A stretch of 64,000 nt of DNA from Neolewinella aurantiaca (GCF_008014675.1 NZ_VOXD01000003.1:186001-250000); one strand, 5' to 3'; shown: positions 7,001-15,431, counted from the stretch's first letter. A program made the numbers and translations. The notes: generated from the sequence alone by a model not told the origin.

Positions 7001-9602
7001 CGCAAAGGCGAAGGGTTGTTTCGCCGTTTGCGCAGTCTTGCACTTCTCCGGCGCAGGGGATGCAAATTTCGCCGGTGCATTCGTCAACTACTTCCACATC
7101 ATTGGCGGTACAATCAATAAAGTCGTTACACGGTCGGGTGAAAGTCCGATCGCAAGAAAGCAGAGGACTACCCGAGCAAGGCAGGCATACCTCGCCGGTG
7201 CAGGCGTCTATTTCGATGAAGTCGAACTCTGTACATGGATCTCCGTCATCACAGGGGAGTAGTTCCCGCATGCTACAGTCAGGGACGGGCTCGCCGGCGC
7301 AGGGAACGCAAATTTCTCCGGAGCAGGCATCTACAATTTCCACATCAGCCTGGGTGCAATCATTCTGGTCGTTGCAGGGCAGGGAGATGGTTTCGGAACA
7401 AGACTCCACTGGGAGACCCTGACAAGGAATACAGATGCTACCGTCGCACTCGAGGATTGTTTCTTCATCGTTGTCGGTGCACGGGTCTCCGTCGTCACAG
7501 GGGACTATAAGGGTGGGGCCGGAGGAACAGTCCAGCGGAACACCCTGGCAGGGGATACAAATGGAACCATCACAGTCGAGGATGGTCTGCTCGTCGTTAA
7601 TAGTACACGGGTCTCCGTCGTCACATGAGACGACCTGAGTCAGGCCGGAGGAGCAGTCGAGTGGAGTTCCCCGGCAGGGGATACAGACGGAGTCATCGCA
7701 ATCGAGGAGTGTCTGTTCATCATTGATGGTGCAGGGGTTGCCATCATCACAGGGAACTACCCTTGACGGCCCGGTCGAGCAATCGAGTGGAGTTCCCTGG
7801 CAGGGGATGCAGACGGAGTCGTCGCAATTGAGGAGTGTCTGTTCGTCGTTTTCAGTACAAGGGTCGCCGTCGTCGCAGGAAACCACTCGGGTTGGTCCGT
7901 TAGAGCAATCGATGGGCGTTCCCTGGCAGGGAATACAGATGTCGCCTGAGCAATCGTCTACGGTTTCCATGTCGTTGATGGTACAGTCGTTGCCGTCGTC
8001 GCACGGGCGAACGCTGGTGATCTCGCAGTCGAGTGCGGCACGGCCGGTACACGGAACACAGATGTCGCCTGAGCAATCGTCCACGGTTTCCATATCGTCC
8101 AGGGTACATGGGTCTCCGTCATCGCAGGGGCGTACGGAGGTCATTGTACAATCAGCGACTGGCGTTCCCATACAGGGGACGCAGACATCACCTGAGCAAT
8201 CGTCGATGGTTTCCATATCGTTCTCTGTGCAGTCCTGGCCATCATCACAGGGGCGAACGGAAACTTCGGTACAAGCAGGTAGATCGGTACCCATACAGGG
8301 AATGCAGATGTCACCGGTACAATTGTCTACGGTTTCCATATCGTTTTGCGTACAGTCGTCGCCGTCGTCACAGGGGCGAACGGAAACGTCGGTACAGGCT
8401 GGTAGAGGAGTGCCCATACAGGGAACACAGACATCACCGGTACAGTCATCGATGGTTTCCATGTCGTTTTCGGTACAAGGGGCACCGTCGTCGCAGGAGC
8501 GGGTGGCGGTTAGGCTACAAGCGGCTACGGGTGTTCCCATGCAGGGAATACAGATGCTGTCATCGCAGTCTATAGTCTCCATGTCGTTTTCAGTACACGG
8601 ATCTCCATCGTCACAGGGAACCACGGTGGTTTCTGTACAATTAGGGACACAGTCTTCGCAAATTATATCTGCCGTCCAGCCTCTGGCGGTGTTGGCACCA
8701 TCTGAAGTAAAAGTGATGTAAAGGCAGCCAGAGGGGTCGGTAGAAATGAACGGGCCGGGGATAGCGGTTCCGCAGACAGCTGAACCTATAAGAGGGTCTG
8801 CTGTACTGGTTCCGCTGTAAATGTTTAATTCATCGTCACATTGGACTCTGAAGGACGTAAAGTCCAGCATAACTGAAGTGCCGGGAATGTCCGGACAGAT
8901 GGTATAGTCTACGAAGGTGTTATTCTGGTAATTACCGGATTCACCTCCCGGATCAACAAAGGTTCCTCCACATACTGGTGGCTCATCACAGTTGAGGTAC
9001 TGGCCGGAACTGTTCCAGGAAAGAGAGAAACCGGTGTTGTTATTATCGTAATTATCTACCATCAGCCAGTAACCTTCGCCGGGGTTCACAATGAGTTCTC
9101 TGACCAGGCCGTTGCCGCCTGCGCCTTCTGAATTCTGGTTGTCGTTTGTAGAGAGTCCTGTACTTCCGTTGCCAAATGCCCCGGAGGCAGCCCAGGAGCA
9201 GCGAATCGGATCGCCAAGGTTACCGCATTCCATCGGGTTGTTGGGAGTGGTTGGTCCCCACACCGCAAAATCGTAATCCTGCCCCGCTCCGGCATCGGGA
9301 ACGATGAGAAAAGTGAGGACCGTTCCCGGAGGGGTCTGGTCGCTTAGCTCAAAAAAGTACCAGGCAGAAAGGTGCTCTCCGCCAGAGATGCATCCCTGGT
9401 TCGTTCCGCCCGAAAAATCATCTGATCCCGCTCCGACGGGATCGTAAACGATAGGACTACCGTCGCAGACGATTCCAGCATCTCCACAATCCTGACCCTG
9501 ACCGGATAAGGCCTGGAAAGAAAACAGAAAAAGTAGTAGTAGAAGTGTTTTGTAGCAGACGTAAAACGTACTGTTAAGGTATGAAACCTGATCCCTTGAC
9601 AT
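4095..9602 (-). CDS. Giant T9SS-exported protein with 28 Cys/Asp-rich repeats and gliding-type C-terminal domain
   Basis: 1,835 residues. Signal peptide near residues 17-35 (KTLLLLLFLFSFQALSG); the ATG at 9602 is the only Met before it. Next comes a CUB-like segment (about 210-320) with paired Cys. Residues about 322-1485 are 28 repeats of 41-42 residues with the pattern C-x8-PCDDGDPCTxNDxETxxxCxGxxCxPCxG. Then two SprB-like modules (WSNGQTG...GWYTVTLTDANGCSGTDS and a second with DANGC) and a C-terminal YVPSAFSPNGDGVNDL...FDRWGEMVF...WDG domain, the type B (CHU_C) signal for T9SS export and surface attachment. The DDGDPCTxND core resembles Asp-rich calcium loops, which is inference. Most likely a long surface or secreted adhesin. 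No porin-like partner gene is adjacent. Confidence 0.88.
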   Translation of the reverse strand: MSRDQVSYLNSTFYVCYKTLLLLLFLFSFQALSGQGQDCGDAGIVCDGSPIVYDPVGAGSDDFSGGTNQGCISGGEHLSAWYFFELSDQTPPGTVLTFLIVPDAGAGQDYDFAVWGPTTPNNPMECGNLGDPIRCSWAASGAFGNGSTGLSTNDNQNSEGAGGNGLVRELIVNPGEGYWLMVDNYDNNNTGFSLSWNSSGQYLNCDEPPVCGGTFVDPGGESGNYQNNTFVDYTICPDIPGTSVMLDFTSFRVQCDDELNIYSGTSTADPLIGSAVCGTAIPGPFISTDPSGCLYITFTSDGANTARGWTADIICEDCVPNCTETTVVPCDDGDPCTENDMETIDCDDSICIPCMGTPVAACSLTATRSCDDGAPCTENDMETIDDCTGDVCVPCMGTPLPACTDVSVRPCDDGDDCTQNDMETVDNCTGDICIPCMGTDLPACTEVSVRPCDDGQDCTENDMETIDDCSGDVCVPCMGTPVADCTMTSVRPCDDGDPCTLDDMETVDDCSGDICVPCTGRAALDCEITSVRPCDDGNDCTINDMETVDDCSGDICIPCQGTPIDCSNGPTRVVSCDDGDPCTENDEQTLLNCDDSVCIPCQGTPLDCSTGPSRVVPCDDGNPCTINDEQTLLDCDDSVCIPCRGTPLDCSSGLTQVVSCDDGDPCTINDEQTILDCDGSICIPCQGVPLDCSSGPTLIVPCDDGDPCTDNDEETILECDGSICIPCQGLPVESCSETISLPCNDQNDCTQADVEIVDACSGEICVPCAGEPVPDCSMRELLPCDDGDPCTEFDFIEIDACTGEVCLPCSGSPLLSCDRTFTRPCNDFIDCTANDVEVVDECTGEICIPCAGEVQDCANGETTLRLCDDGDPNTIDDVETRLDCDGSICIPCAGVASGCSSGTTTTQPCNDGNDCTINDMETVLNSDGSTCVPCTGTPIDCNDGPTDVRPCDDGNPSTINDMETFLLCDGSVCIPCVGEPANCDDDETMMQPCNDGNDCTINDMETVLTADGSICVPCAGTPIDCNDGPTDVRPCDDGNPSTINDMETFLLCDGSVCIPCAGEPANCDDDETMMQPCNDGNNCTINDMETVLTADGSICVPCAGTPIDCNDGPTDVRPCDDGNPSTINDIETFLLCDGSVCIPCAGVPANCDDDDTMVLPCDDGNDCTINDTETVLTADGSICVPCAGTPIDCNDGPTDVRPCDDGNPSTINDVETFLLCDGSVCIPCAGVPANCDDDDTMVLPCNDGNDCTINDTETVLTADGSICVPCAGTPIDCNDGPTDIRPCDDGNPSTINDMETVLLCDGSVCIPCAGVPANCDDDDTMVLPCDDGNDCTINDMETVLTADGSICVPCAGTPIDCNDGPTDIRPCDDGDPSTINDMETFLLCDGSVCIPCAGVPANCDDDDTMVLPCDDGNDCTINDTETVLTADGAICEPCSGTPLDCTSGPASIVPCDDGNPNTENDVATTLDCDGSICIPCQGTPVDPCPTLTFQIDVISGHAGGGVSCSGAANAALQVSNVPDGVTPENIRWSNGQTGLVQTELTGGWYTVTLTDANGCSGTDSLLVPEPEPIAIALTANDSQCFGADNGSIRFDAVVGGTPPYSYSIDGLLFSDEPQFNFLSPGMYNIAVEDANGCMLMQQVGIAEPGEITVDFGRDTIIDLGENIVLDPAYNIVVVDSFIWLGVDCINCPEVDLLPLDNRSVSLTITDLNGCLGDDGINIGVRTAPDVYVPSAFSPNGDGVNDLIFPFVGNEVEAVTAFRIFDRWGEMVFDAGNSATDLSTVDGSIPRNNPNFGWDGMLNGKPMNPAVFVFYVEVRLINGDEEVVKGDFVLMR
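5147..8639 (-). repeat. Coding tandem array of about 126-bp units (28 repeats)
   Basis: The Cys/Asp-rich part of the giant protein is a tandem array. The upstream (N-terminal) repeats have diverged; the copies at lower coordinates are nearly identical. Each unit carries about six Cys and a DDG/NDG acidic core. Confidence 0.9.
5271..6782 (-). repeat. Six 252-bp higher-order repeats inside the array
   Basis: Two 42-residue repeats (one starting CNDGPTD, one starting CDDD) form an 84-residue unit copied six times with exact 252-bp spacing: the phrase cagtcgatgggtgttcct recurs at 5521, 5773, 6025, 6277, 6529 and 6781. The copies differ at only a few bases, so amplification or homogenisation is recent. 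Confidence 0.9.
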
Positions 9603-9768
9603 GTATAAAGTTATTATCCCTAAGTAATTACGAAGGTAGGTAGAATAAACGGCCGGAAAGGCGCTTTGTAATTTTTTAGTCCAACAGTGTGCCTACGTGA
9701 GGGGTTATTGTTCTGGTTCGCAGGCTGGAAGACAAATTTAATTTTACGGGTTGTCCGTTCTCAACTTT

Positions 9769-9786
9769 GCACCTGCGGCCGCGCCT
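9769..9786 (+). repeat. Dispersed 18-bp element, copy b
   Basis: 17 of 18 bases match, forward orientation, intergenic, preceded by CTTT. Confidence 0.85.
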
Positions 9787-9953
9787 GGAACTACATCATA
9801 GCAACTGGAAATACTCCGCAGTAGTCTTTACTATCCGGAAATGAAGCCTTTCCTGGCAGGGCATCGGACTTTCGATTCAAGAGGAATCGACTGAATATAT
9901 CCTTGATAATTATGATTGTTCATTATTTTCAGAAAAAAATGAAAGTTTATTTT

Positions 9954-9961
9954 TATCTTTG
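9954..9961 (+). promoter_or_regulatory. Bacteroidota -7 box (TATCTTTG)
   Basis: Matches TAnnTTTG exactly, 23 bases before the ATG at 9985 in an AT-rich stretch. No clear TTG -33 box at the usual distance. Confidence 0.5.
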
Positions 9962-9984
9962 TAACGGTTTAATTCCATCACCTT

Positions 9985-10875
9985 ATGACCAGCCTTACAA
10001 AATACTCCTGGCTCACCTCCGCTGTTATTCTTAGCATTGGTTTTTTGTTTTTGCACTTTGGGCTGGTGAACTACGGAACTACCTTCTTCTTCATTTTCCC
10101 TCTGGCCGTTGGTTTTGCGCTGGGAACTCACCCAAAGGAGCAAAGAAGTTGGTTATCGCTTAGCCTTGCGGCGATCTTGTTTTTTGGTTTTTTGCTGGCG
10201 GGGCAATTGGAGGGGCTGATTTGTGTTGCAATGGCTTTGCCTATTTTTTTACTTGCTATGTGGATTGGGTACCTGATCCGGAAAGTGACGTCGGTGAGGA
10301 AGACAAAACGTACCCAGGATCATCTGGTCGTGTCTGTTATGCCCTTAGTTGTTTTGCTCGCGCTGGACCCCATTGAGCAGATGATTTTGCCAGAACCAGA
10401 AGTCGTTACGATCACTACCTCAGTTCTGCTCGATTACCCCGCCGAACTGGTTTTCGATCAGGTGAAGGCAATGGATAAACTGGATGCGGAAAAACCGCTC
10501 GGCATCCGGTTGGGGCTGCCTTCACCTTACCGTTGCGTATTGGAGGCCGATACCATTGGAGCTAAGCGTCATTGTTTGTTCGAGAACGGCTCGATTATTG
10601 CCGAAATTACCAGGTATGAAAAGGGGGAAGTTCTGGAAATGGACGTAGTAGACTACTCCCTCACTGGCCGCGAATGGTTTCGTTTTGTTGACGCCACCTA
10701 CACTTTTGCGCGGGAGAACGGACAAACCAAAATCACCCGAACCAGTTCGTATAAATCGTTGCTGAATCCGCGTATTTACTGGGAACCGCTGGAAGGGTGG
10801 GGGATCGAACAGGAGCACCAGTTTGTGTTGGCTTCTTTGCGCAAAAATCTGGAGGAATTTACAGCAGGTCAGTAG
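9985..10875 (+). CDS. Membrane protein with C-terminal SRPBCC-like domain
   Basis: 296 residues. About four membrane spans fill residues 8-140 (LTSAVILSIGFLFLHFGLV, FFFIFPLAVGFALG, WLSLSLAAILFFGFLLAG, LICVAMALPIFLLAMWIGYL), with another hydrophobic stretch near 112-125. The soluble rest (about 135-290) has the SRPBCC layout: VTITTSVLLDYPAELVFDQVKAMD at its start, a central beta sheet (CLFENGSIIAEITRYEKGEVLEMDVVDYSL) and a long final helix (EQEHQFVLASLRKNLEEF). SRPBCC domains bind hydrophobic ligands in a deep pocket. The gene ends 4 bp from a convergent neighbour. Ligand and role are unknown. Confidence 0.68.
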   Translation: MTSLTKYSWLTSAVILSIGFLFLHFGLVNYGTTFFFIFPLAVGFALGTHPKEQRSWLSLSLAAILFFGFLLAGQLEGLICVAMALPIFLLAMWIGYLIRKVTSVRKTKRTQDHLVVSVMPLVVLLALDPIEQMILPEPEVVTITTSVLLDYPAELVFDQVKAMDKLDAEKPLGIRLGLPSPYRCVLEADTIGAKRHCLFENGSIIAEITRYEKGEVLEMDVVDYSLTGREWFRFVDATYTFARENGQTKITRTSSYKSLLNPRIYWEPLEGWGIEQEHQFVLASLRKNLEEFTAGQ

Positions 10876-10879
10876 CGCT

Positions 10880-12340
10880 TTATTCTAACTCATAAACAGA
10901 CCACCATTTCATCCCATCCAGCAGGCCTTCCAGGCCCAGGTTATCGGCCCACGTCGGTCGGCTGGTATAGACGAGGCGTGCGCCGGCCGGAGGCGACGGC
11001 GTGCGGGTCAGTTGGGAATAGAGACAGACAGGAGTTTCACATTCAGGCCATTCCGCGCGATCTTCGGTTCGGTAGATGGTTACTTTGCCGGGGCGTTGGT
11101 AGAAGTGCATGGTCAGGTTAGCGTACGTGAACACGTGCCGGCCATCGGCCAGAATCGTTACCGGTTCAGTGTAGTTGTCCCAAACGAATTTATTGACGTT
11201 CACTTCACTGATCATAGGCCGGAACAGAACCAGGCTGAGTAATACCAGATTGACCCCCCAGAGAAATTTCACGCCGCGGGCTACCCACTTTTTATCGAAG
11301 AAGTCAGTGCCGTAGTTGCGCCGCAGCGCAACGGCTCCGGCCATCACCATAACGGGAAGGAAGGGGAGGAGCGGGAATAAAAACCGGACATCTTTGCGGG
11401 AGAGGAGGAAGTGAACCAGCAGAAAGGGGATCAGCACCCAGGTCATCGGGTCGCGCCGGAACCGCCACGCAAACCATAAGGGGGCGGCAATGTAGATTAA
11501 GCTCAGGGGAGGTACTCCTTTCTCGAAGACCATCTGGAAATAACCCCAAACCGGAGCCGAGCCAAATGTGGCAGCTTTGCCCTCGATCAGGTTAGAGCGG
11601 AGGTAATGCCAGGGGGCGATTACCCAGTCGTCGTAAAACCAGCGGTCGAGGAGTGTTCCGATGCCCAGCATTATCAATCCTCCGGCGATGACAAGCGCTA
11701 GTCGTGACCAGCGTTCCCGAGCTATAAAAATCAGCCAGGCTCCGAAGCCAACCACCATGATTGCTACCTGATACCGGAACAGGAAGGCGAGTCCGAAAAG
11801 TAAGCCGGCAGCGAAGCACGCTGCTGCTCCGCCCGTTTTAGCGGGCGTGAAAGTATCTTCTCGTTCGGGTACGGCAGCCGGGTAGAGCAACAGTCCGAAA
11901 GCGAAGGCCATCGCCGACCAGTTTTCGCCCGAGAAACGAATTCCGGAGTAAACAGAGCACCAGTTGAAAAGCAGGCCTAAGGCCAGCCAGCTGAGTAGGC
12001 GCCCGGTTGGCATTCGTTCGGAAAAACGTGCGTAGACTCTTGTGGCGAGAAACAGAAAACCTGCTGCAGAAAGCAACCGCAAAAGAAGAGCGAAATAGTA
12101 AGGGTTTACTTCGCCAGCTACGCCGCATAGCCGATAAAGCGCGTAAGCAATTGCGGGTTGGGTTGCTGGGCGCATCTGCTCTCCAAATTCCCAGGGTAGT
12201 TGTTCGGCATCGATGAAACCGAGTTTATAACCCGCAAATTCCAGGATCTGGAAGTGTTCGTCTCCCTGGTGAAAACCCACAGAGAACCAACAGGCGGTTA
12301 ACAGGGCGATGATGGTCAGGGTCAGGTGTTTTTTTGCCAT
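10880..12340 (-). CDS. GT22-like membrane mannosyltransferase (Alg9/PIG-B type)
   Basis: 486 residues with roughly ten membrane spans. After the first span the sequence HQGDEHFQILEFAGYKLGF...LPWEFGEQMRPATQP matches the luminal/periplasmic loop of GT-C glycosyltransferases of family 22, where the acidic DE pair is catalytic and the sugar donor is a dolichyl- or polyprenyl-phosphate sugar. Sugar transfer would occur on the periplasmic face of the inner membrane. The acceptor is not known; a cell-surface glycan or lipid is likely. A TACCTTTG box on the minus strand lies only four bases before the start codon, suggesting a leaderless or very short leader mRNA. It ends almost touching the convergent SRPBCC gene. 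Confidence 0.72.
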   Translation of the reverse strand: MAKKHLTLTIIALLTACWFSVGFHQGDEHFQILEFAGYKLGFIDAEQLPWEFGEQMRPATQPAIAYALYRLCGVAGEVNPYYFALLLRLLSAAGFLFLATRVYARFSERMPTGRLLSWLALGLLFNWCSVYSGIRFSGENWSAMAFAFGLLLYPAAVPEREDTFTPAKTGGAAACFAAGLLFGLAFLFRYQVAIMVVGFGAWLIFIARERWSRLALVIAGGLIMLGIGTLLDRWFYDDWVIAPWHYLRSNLIEGKAATFGSAPVWGYFQMVFEKGVPPLSLIYIAAPLWFAWRFRRDPMTWVLIPFLLVHFLLSRKDVRFLFPLLPFLPVMVMAGAVALRRNYGTDFFDKKWVARGVKFLWGVNLVLLSLVLFRPMISEVNVNKFVWDNYTEPVTILADGRHVFTYANLTMHFYQRPGKVTIYRTEDRAEWPECETPVCLYSQLTRTPSPPAGARLVYTSRPTWADNLGLEGLLDGMKWWSVYELE

Positions 12341-12344
12341 AAAA

Positions 12345-12352
12345 CAAAGGTA
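12345..12352 (-). promoter_or_regulatory. -7 box TACCTTTG immediately before the GT22 gene
   Basis: On the minus strand TACCTTTG is followed by TTTT and then the ATG at 12340. With normal Bacteroidota spacing transcription would start at or beside the ATG. Confidence 0.45.
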
Positions 12353-12454
12353 GGTTGCAAGGTTTTAAAGTCCTAAAACGGGTTGGGTATTTTCCCGGCG
12401 GGTCGCCAGTCCAATTCTTTTAGCCTGGCGAAGCCGGATAAAAGTTGGCCTGTC

Positions 12455-12510
12455 GACTCCCGACTCCCGACTCCCGACTCCCGACTCCCACCTCCCGACT
12501 CCCACCTCGG
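12455..12510 (+). repeat. 7-bp minisatellite (GACTCCC), eight units
   Basis: Five exact GACTCCC units are followed by ACCTCCC, GACTCCC and ACCTCGG. It is non-coding and could change copy number by slippage. Confidence 0.85.
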
Positions 12511-12660
12511 AAAGGAACTCAGTACCTCCAGCGAACGCCATACACCATCAGGTTTCAGTTGCCCACGATTTGCCGAATCTGTCGGCAATCGCTTTTTATT
12601 CATGAAAGTTCGCTGATCAACCCGAAGGAGGACGACCTTCACGGCCAGAACCGCAAGCAA

Positions 12661-13836
12661 ATGAAATCAACCGTCCTCCCCGTCATCGTTTTAGCGCAAT
12701 TCTGTTGTACATCCGTATGGTTTGCGGGCAACGCGGTGCTGACTGAACTGATAGAAACCTTCGGCCTGCCAACCTCTGCACTAAGCGGACTCACCTCGGC
12801 GGTTCAGTTCGGTTTTATTTGCGGAACCCTGGTTTTTGCGATGTTGGCCATAGCAGATCGCTTCTCGCCGTCGCGGGTGTTCTGTGTGTCTGCGCTTGCC
12901 GCAGCGCTGTGCAACTTTTGCGCAACGCTGGACGCCAATACCTTTGCGACTTTACTGGGCGGTCGCTTCCTGACCGGTTTTTTTCTGGCGGGCATCTACC
13001 CGGTAGGGATGAAAATTGCAGCAGATTATTTCCAGAAAGGACTGGGGCGCTCTTTGGGCTTTCTTGTGGGAGCACTCGTACTCGGAACGGCCTTTCCTCA
13101 TCTGGTGAAAGCGGTGGGCGGAGCCCTGCCGTGGAAAGCGATACTGTACTGCACTTCTGCGTTTGCAGCCGCGGGCGGACTCATGATTTTGGGGCTTGTG
13201 CCCGATGGCCCGTACCGGGTTTCCGGAAGCAGGCCCAAATTCACAGCCTTTATCCGGGTATTCCGCAACGGCCCCTTCCGGGCTGCTGCGCTGGGTTATT
13301 TCGGGCACATGTGGGAGTTGTACACATTTTGGGCCTTCATCCCAGTGTGGCTGGCGGCGTACTTTTCTGGTCAGATCTTGCCGGTCAACATTTCTTTACT
13401 GACGTTTTTGGTGATTGCTTCCGGGGGACTGGCCTGCGTACTCGCCGGGTATTTATCCGGCGCATTCGGGGTCAAGCGGGTGGCAGCCCTGGCGCTTGCC
13501 GTTTCCGGAGGATGCTGTTTGATCTCTCCTTTGGTGTTCGGTGCTTCCCCTTTCTTGTTTCTTCCTTTCCTCTTCGTTTGGGGAATGACGGTGGTGGCAG
13601 ATTCGCCTTTGTTTTCAACGCTTGTTGCAGAAAGTGCGGAGCAGGAAGTAAAGGGTACAGCACTCACGATCGTCAACTGTCTGGGGTACGCTACAACTAT
13701 TGTGAGCCTGCAACTACTCAGCGGAACGGACGGGTGGCTTGACGCCCGGTGGTTGTTCCTGTTGCTGGCTCCGGGGCCGCTTTTGGGGCTTTTTGGCTTA
13801 TTTTATGGTGGGGCCGCAGGTGCAAAGCGGGTTTGA
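12661..13836 (+). CDS. MFS transporter
   Basis: 391 residues from the ATG at 12661; a 72-residue extension upstream is Arg/Pro-rich, crosses a minisatellite and has no membrane segment, so it is not used. About 12 membrane spans. Between the second and third spans MLAIADRFSPSRVF is the MFS loop 2-3 signature in degenerate form, and GRFLTGFFLAGIYPVGMKIAADYF is typical of spans 4-5. The family moves small solutes by proton symport or antiport across the inner membrane; the substrate is not readable, though the pattern recalls CynX/NimT- and sugar-type members. The last residues GGAAGAKRV are encoded by a degenerate copy of the dispersed 18-bp element, which supplies the C-terminal tail. Confidence 0.82.
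   Translation: MKSTVLPVIVLAQFCCTSVWFAGNAVLTELIETFGLPTSALSGLTSAVQFGFICGTLVFAMLAIADRFSPSRVFCVSALAAALCNFCATLDANTFATLLGGRFLTGFFLAGIYPVGMKIAADYFQKGLGRSLGFLVGALVLGTAFPHLVKAVGGALPWKAILYCTSAFAAAGGLMILGLVPDGPYRVSGSRPKFTAFIRVFRNGPFRAAALGYFGHMWELYTFWAFIPVWLAAYFSGQILPVNISLLTFLVIASGGLACVLAGYLSGAFGVKRVAALALAVSGGCCLISPLVFGASPFLFLPFLFVWGMTVVADSPLFSTLVAESAEQEVKGTALTIVNCLGYATTIVSLQLLSGTDGWLDARWLFLLLAPGPLLGLFGLFYGGAAGAKRV
13806..13823 (-). repeat. Dispersed 18-bp element, copy c (in MFS C-terminus)
   Basis: 15 of 18 bases match in reverse orientation, with the 12-base GGCCGCAGGTGC core exact, inside the last codons of the MFS gene. Forms an inverted pair with copy d, 105 bases apart. Confidence 0.65.
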
Positions 13837-13928
13837 AAGATCCCCATGTCGGTACAGAGGCATAAGAAGCGTCCAACAATATACTTACGAGGCCTAACGG
13901 CGTGATTTGGTGGAGTTAACCGTTTTTT

Positions 13929-13946
13929 GCACCTGCGCCAGCGCCC
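13929..13946 (+). repeat. Dispersed 18-bp element, copy d
   Basis: 16 of 18 bases match, forward, preceded by a T run. Inverted partner of copy c. Confidence 0.75.
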
Positions 13947-14032
13947 TCAAAGCGGCCTAATCGTTTGGTTGTCAGTGCATACTAAAATACGTTAAGCTGA
14001 CGTTAAGGTCTGCGTAAAAGAAGCAGATGCCT

Positions 14033-14040
14033 TATATTTG
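14033..14040 (+). promoter_or_regulatory. Bacteroidota -7 box (TATATTTG)
   Basis: Exact TAnnTTTG about 140 bases before the serine hydrolase gene, giving a long leader. No clear -33 TTG. Confidence 0.45.
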
Positions 14041-14182
14041 CAGAACTTTAATTGAAACAGCATTGTTTACGCCAGCTTAATAAAACCAACACCAACCCGA
14101 TTTTAGCCATTTTCCTCACAACAGACCTGACCGTCTTTATTTAACTCATCCGGCCCCATTTGCACAGTTTTGGGCCGGTTTA

Positions 14183-15208
14183 ATGGCACTTATGTTTAAA
14201 CGTAGTTTCTTCTTCCTCCTGTCCGTCCTGACCATCCTCTTCATGAGCACTGTTCGGTACGACGGCGATCATACGATCAACCAGCAGCTAACCGAAGCCG
14301 GTGTCGTCACGCTCCCAACTTTCCTTTCACCTGCGGAAGAGTCTTCCTCTGTCCTTATCGATTCGTTCTTTAAGGAGGGTGTTTCTCTTGCTGATGTAGT
14401 GAAAGAAAAGGCAGTCCCCGCCCTCCGTGGCCGTACGGATGAGGAGCTCAAATCAGAACTGAAGCGTAAGCTCGAGGCTAACCCGACCTGGCGCAAACTG
14501 ATTCGGGAAAAGCGTATGTCTGTCGGCATCGTCGATATGTCCGATGACAGCAACGTGAAGTACGCCGCTCTCAACGGCCGGCACATGATGTACGCGGCAA
14601 GCTTACCGAAAATTGCTGTATTGGCAGCTGCTCACGACGCCATTGAGCGCGGAGAACTCAAGGAAACCGCCGAGGTGAAGCGCGATATGCTGCTGATGAT
14701 CGCTAAATCCAACAACGCTGCAACGACCAGGATGATCGACCGTGTGGGCTTCGCCCACATCGAGCGCACAATGACTGACCCTTCGCTCAAACTTTACGAC
14801 CCCGCTTTCGGCGGTGGCCTCTGGGTGGGTAAGCGTTATGCTGCCGGCGGCAAGCGTAGTCCGGACCCGATGAAGGGCATCAGCCACGCAGCAACGACCG
14901 AGCAAATCTGTCGGTACTTTTACCTTCTCGCCAACAACCAGCTCGTTAGCGAGGAAAGCAGTGAGAAAATGCGCCGCTACCTTGTGGACCCTCAGCTCCA
15001 CCACAAATTTGTCAATACCCTCGACCGTGTTGCTCCCGACGCCAAAGTGTACCGCAAATCGGGCTCGTGGAGCTCGTTTCATGCCGATGTGGCGATGGTG
15101 CAGGGGCCAGGCCGTAATTACATCATGACCGCTCTGGTCGATGATCCTGCCGGAGAGCAGATCTGCCGGGAACTGGCAGCTGTTCTTGACGGTATGCTCA
15201 AGCAATAG
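14183..15208 (+). CDS. Class A beta-lactamase-fold serine hydrolase
   Basis: 341 residues with an N-terminal hydrophobic anchor or signal (FFFLLSVLTILFMS). The three penicillin-recognising motifs are present: SLPK (Ser140, Lys143), SNN (176-178) and KSG (292-294). The region 41-110 before the catalytic domain is charged and helical. This set is shared by class A beta-lactamases and D-Ala-D-Ala-type serine hydrolases; I cannot place the omega-loop Glu166 equivalent with certainty, so activity on antibiotics should not be assumed. It would act in the periplasm on beta-lactams or peptidoglycan peptides. Start: ATG at 14183, or the ATG at 14192 three codons on. A long hairpin follows the stop. 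Confidence 0.78.
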   Translation: MALMFKRSFFFLLSVLTILFMSTVRYDGDHTINQQLTEAGVVTLPTFLSPAEESSSVLIDSFFKEGVSLADVVKEKAVPALRGRTDEELKSELKRKLEANPTWRKLIREKRMSVGIVDMSDDSNVKYAALNGRHMMYAASLPKIAVLAAAHDAIERGELKETAEVKRDMLLMIAKSNNAATTRMIDRVGFAHIERTMTDPSLKLYDPAFGGGLWVGKRYAAGGKRSPDPMKGISHAATTEQICRYFYLLANNQLVSEESSEKMRRYLVDPQLHHKFVNTLDRVAPDAKVYRKSGSWSSFHADVAMVQGPGRNYIMTALVDDPAGEQICRELAAVLDGMLKQ

Positions 15209-15256
15209 ACCATCAGCAAAAGGCAGTGCCCGGTACTGTCGCAGGTTGTAGTGTGA

Positions 15257-15291
15257 ATGCTCGCTTTGCTCTTTACCGGCAAAGCGAGCAT
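15257..15291 (+). terminator. 13-bp stem hairpin after the serine hydrolase gene
   Basis: ATGCTCGCTTTGC (15257-15269) pairs perfectly with 15279-15291 around a 9-base loop, followed by CTGTTTG. A likely intrinsic terminator with a poor T tract. Confidence 0.65.
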
Positions 15292-15431
15292 CTGTTTGCG
15301 GCAGTACTATCCACTCCCAACTAAAGTCTCTACCTTAGCGCAAACCGCTAATCCCCTGGCTAAAAATCAAACCTCTACAGCGCTTCATCAGTAAAGTTCT
15401 CCGCATTCGCCCCGGCGAAGGCAAGCTTGTA

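Larger units (their letters stand above)
9603..9984. other. 382-bp intergenic region
   Basis: Divergent gap with no believable small gene. It holds repeat copy b at 9769, a possible minus-strand -7 box (TACCTTCG on the minus strand, 9631-9638) for the giant gene, and the plus-strand -7 box at 9954. Confidence 0.5.
12341..12660. other. 320-bp divergent intergenic region
   Basis: Contains the minus-strand -7 box at 12345 and a 7-bp minisatellite at 12455-12510. No convincing gene. The long in-frame extension of the downstream MFS gene runs through the minisatellite and is rejected. Confidence 0.5.
13837..14182. other. 346-bp intergenic region
   Basis: Holds repeat copy d and the -7 box at 14033; otherwise AT-richer towards the next gene. 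No gene seen. Confidence 0.5.

Noticed and set aside
7723-8721. 332-residue plus-strand open frame
   Set aside because: Another antisense shadow of the same repeat array.
12819-13742. 307-residue frame overlapping the MFS gene
   Set aside because: Arg/Cys/Gly-rich out-of-frame reading of a convincing 12-span transporter.
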